DNA from: Methanobacterium sp. UBA279
GTDB taxonomy: Archaea; Methanobacteriota; Methanobacteria; Methanobacteriales; Methanobacteriaceae
DNA length: 14,260 nucleotides
Direction of reading: 5' to 3'
Assembly (NCBI GenBank): GCA_002502855.1
Contig: DAQK01000043.1
Span: forward strand, 1-14,260
Part shown: one piece after another, positions 13,508 through 14,260 of the stretch
How positions within the stretch are numbered: the first letter of the stretch is position 1
Layout of the letters: each line of letters begins with the position of its first letter
Notes under the pieces: model-generated
The model's database searches: none
Seen by the model: the letters and a program-made list of their open reading frames with translations, nothing else
Told to the model about the DNA's origin: nothing
Program-made: the position numbers and the translations under genes

Positions 13508-14260
13508 ATGAAGCATAGGTTAAATTAAGTAAAGAAGACCCGAACTACCTTTTGTTGGATGAAATATTTAAAATTATTGGTTCTAGAAAATCAAGGACTA
13601 TAATTGCTTCTAAAGGTGTTAAAAACATAGAAAATGATGATTTTATCAACTAAAATCATATTTACAGCTATATTCTTTGATATTACTGTTGAATTTGTAG
13701 TAGATGAGCTTAAAAGAGATAAAAAAAACTGCGTAAATTCTTCAAAATAACGGACGGATGTTACAGGTGCGGTTCAGGTTTCGGAATTTTTATCCCAGTA
13801 ATAAGCACGTTAAAATCGTAAACAACATATTAATGACTGTTAAACCACTTAAAAATAACGTGGAAAAACGAACTTTCATTGTTGATGCCACACCTGTAAA
13901 CTTAGATTACAAATATCAAACGTAAAAAAAACGTTTATAAAAAAAAACAACTGAAAAAACAGGGATTGAAATGGAACTATACATCCAGTTACGGTTATTA
14001 TATTGGATTAAAGCAACAATAGTCATAGAACACGAATCAACTTTGCCTATTGCCATTTTAATCCACAGCAGAGCCCCCCACACAACTCCAAAATTCCCGA
14101 TGAAATACTAGAAAACCTACAACAAAGACGAATAACCCAAAAAAAGAGATACAATAATCTTTGACAAAGGATATTACATAGTACCAAAACTACCAAACCA
14201 GGATTTCTAAGAAAAAAAGAAATTTCTAAAAAAAAGGTGTTGACCCTTTTATGTGTTGAT
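13508..14260 (+). pseudogene. broken DDE (IS4/IS5-like) transposase, running off the window
   Basis: ATG at 13508 has GGAGAT four bases upstream but meets a stop after six codons (MKHRLN). One frame over, LSKEDPNYLLLDEIFKIIGS and RKSRTIIASKGVKNIENDDF continue to a stop near 13652. Later pieces in changing frames are VVDELKRDK (about 13695-13725), KHVKIVNNILMTVKPLKNNV (about 13800-13860), RTFIVDATPVNLDYKY with a likely first catalytic Asp (13870-13917), KATIVIEHESTLPIAILIHS (about 14010-14070) and TIIFDKGYY with a likely second Asp (about 14150-14177). This order is that of a DDE_Tnp_1 transposase of the type common in Methanobacteriales. At least five lesions are needed to explain it. The glutamate-bearing C-terminal region is beyond the window or lost. 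It is unrelated in sequence to the remnant on its left and lies on the opposite strand. Confidence 0.75.

Noticed and set aside
1..14260. CRISPR arrays, tRNA or rRNA genes
   Set aside because: I saw no regularly spaced repeat-spacer pattern, and no cloverleaf or rRNA-like segment in the intergenic stretches. Manual reading could miss an atypical tRNA.
11956..14260. A single large composite transposon formed by the two transposase remnants
   Set aside because: The two proteins are unrelated, the inverted repeats enclose only the first, and no outer repeat is visible in the window.

Overview
The window looks like chromosomal DNA of a methanogenic archaeon of the order Methanobacteriales, probably Methanobacterium or a close relative. 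The support is a set of marker genes: sn-glycerol-1-phosphate dehydrogenase (archaeal ether lipids), CofC (coenzyme F420), archaeal-type prolyl-tRNA synthetase ending in Tyr, a UPF0179 protein, GGTGA-type Shine-Dalgarno sites, TATA-box promoters, and a transposase remnant resembling the ISM1 type known from Methanobrevibacter smithii. The assignment rests on recognising protein families by eye; no database search was possible.

Layout. Positions 24-3052 hold four minus-strand genes: a TauE/SafE-type anion permease, a six-TM potassium channel with a C-terminal coiled coil, ribose-5-phosphate isomerase A (rpiA) and the cysteine-rich UPF0179 protein. A divergent AT-rich promoter region then leads to a plus-strand lipoprotein gene (3233-3769), followed by a shortened, frameshifted second copy (3797-4136). 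This pair converges on egsA (minus, 4164-5207). Divergently from egsA runs a plus-strand cluster: proS, a membrane-anchored surface protein of unknown function, cofC and thiD. A separately promoted plus-strand gene encodes a protein with two zinc ribbons and three SHOCT-like repeats (9070-9927). It converges on a minus-strand pair, a PaaK-type aryl-CoA ligase and a tandem-ACT protein (11856 to 10058).

From about 11950 to the end the DNA is AT-rich and carries only decayed mobile elements. One is an ISM1-like insertion sequence bounded by a perfect 15-bp inverted repeat (11956-11970 / 13313-13327), with a multiply broken transposase on the minus strand. The other is a separate broken DDE transposase on the plus strand, which runs off the window.

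Most of the window is ordinary core metabolism: pentose phosphates, lipid backbone, translation, F420, thiamine and aryl-acid activation. I found no convincing new defence or mobile system. The items most worth a second look are the signal-anchored protein between proS and cofC, which shows an ARPP-1-like sequence pattern; the zinc-ribbon/SHOCT-repeat protein; the decaying lipoprotein duplicate; the duplicated TATA module in front of rpiA; and the three TGGATTAC repeats at and upstream of the TauE-like gene start.
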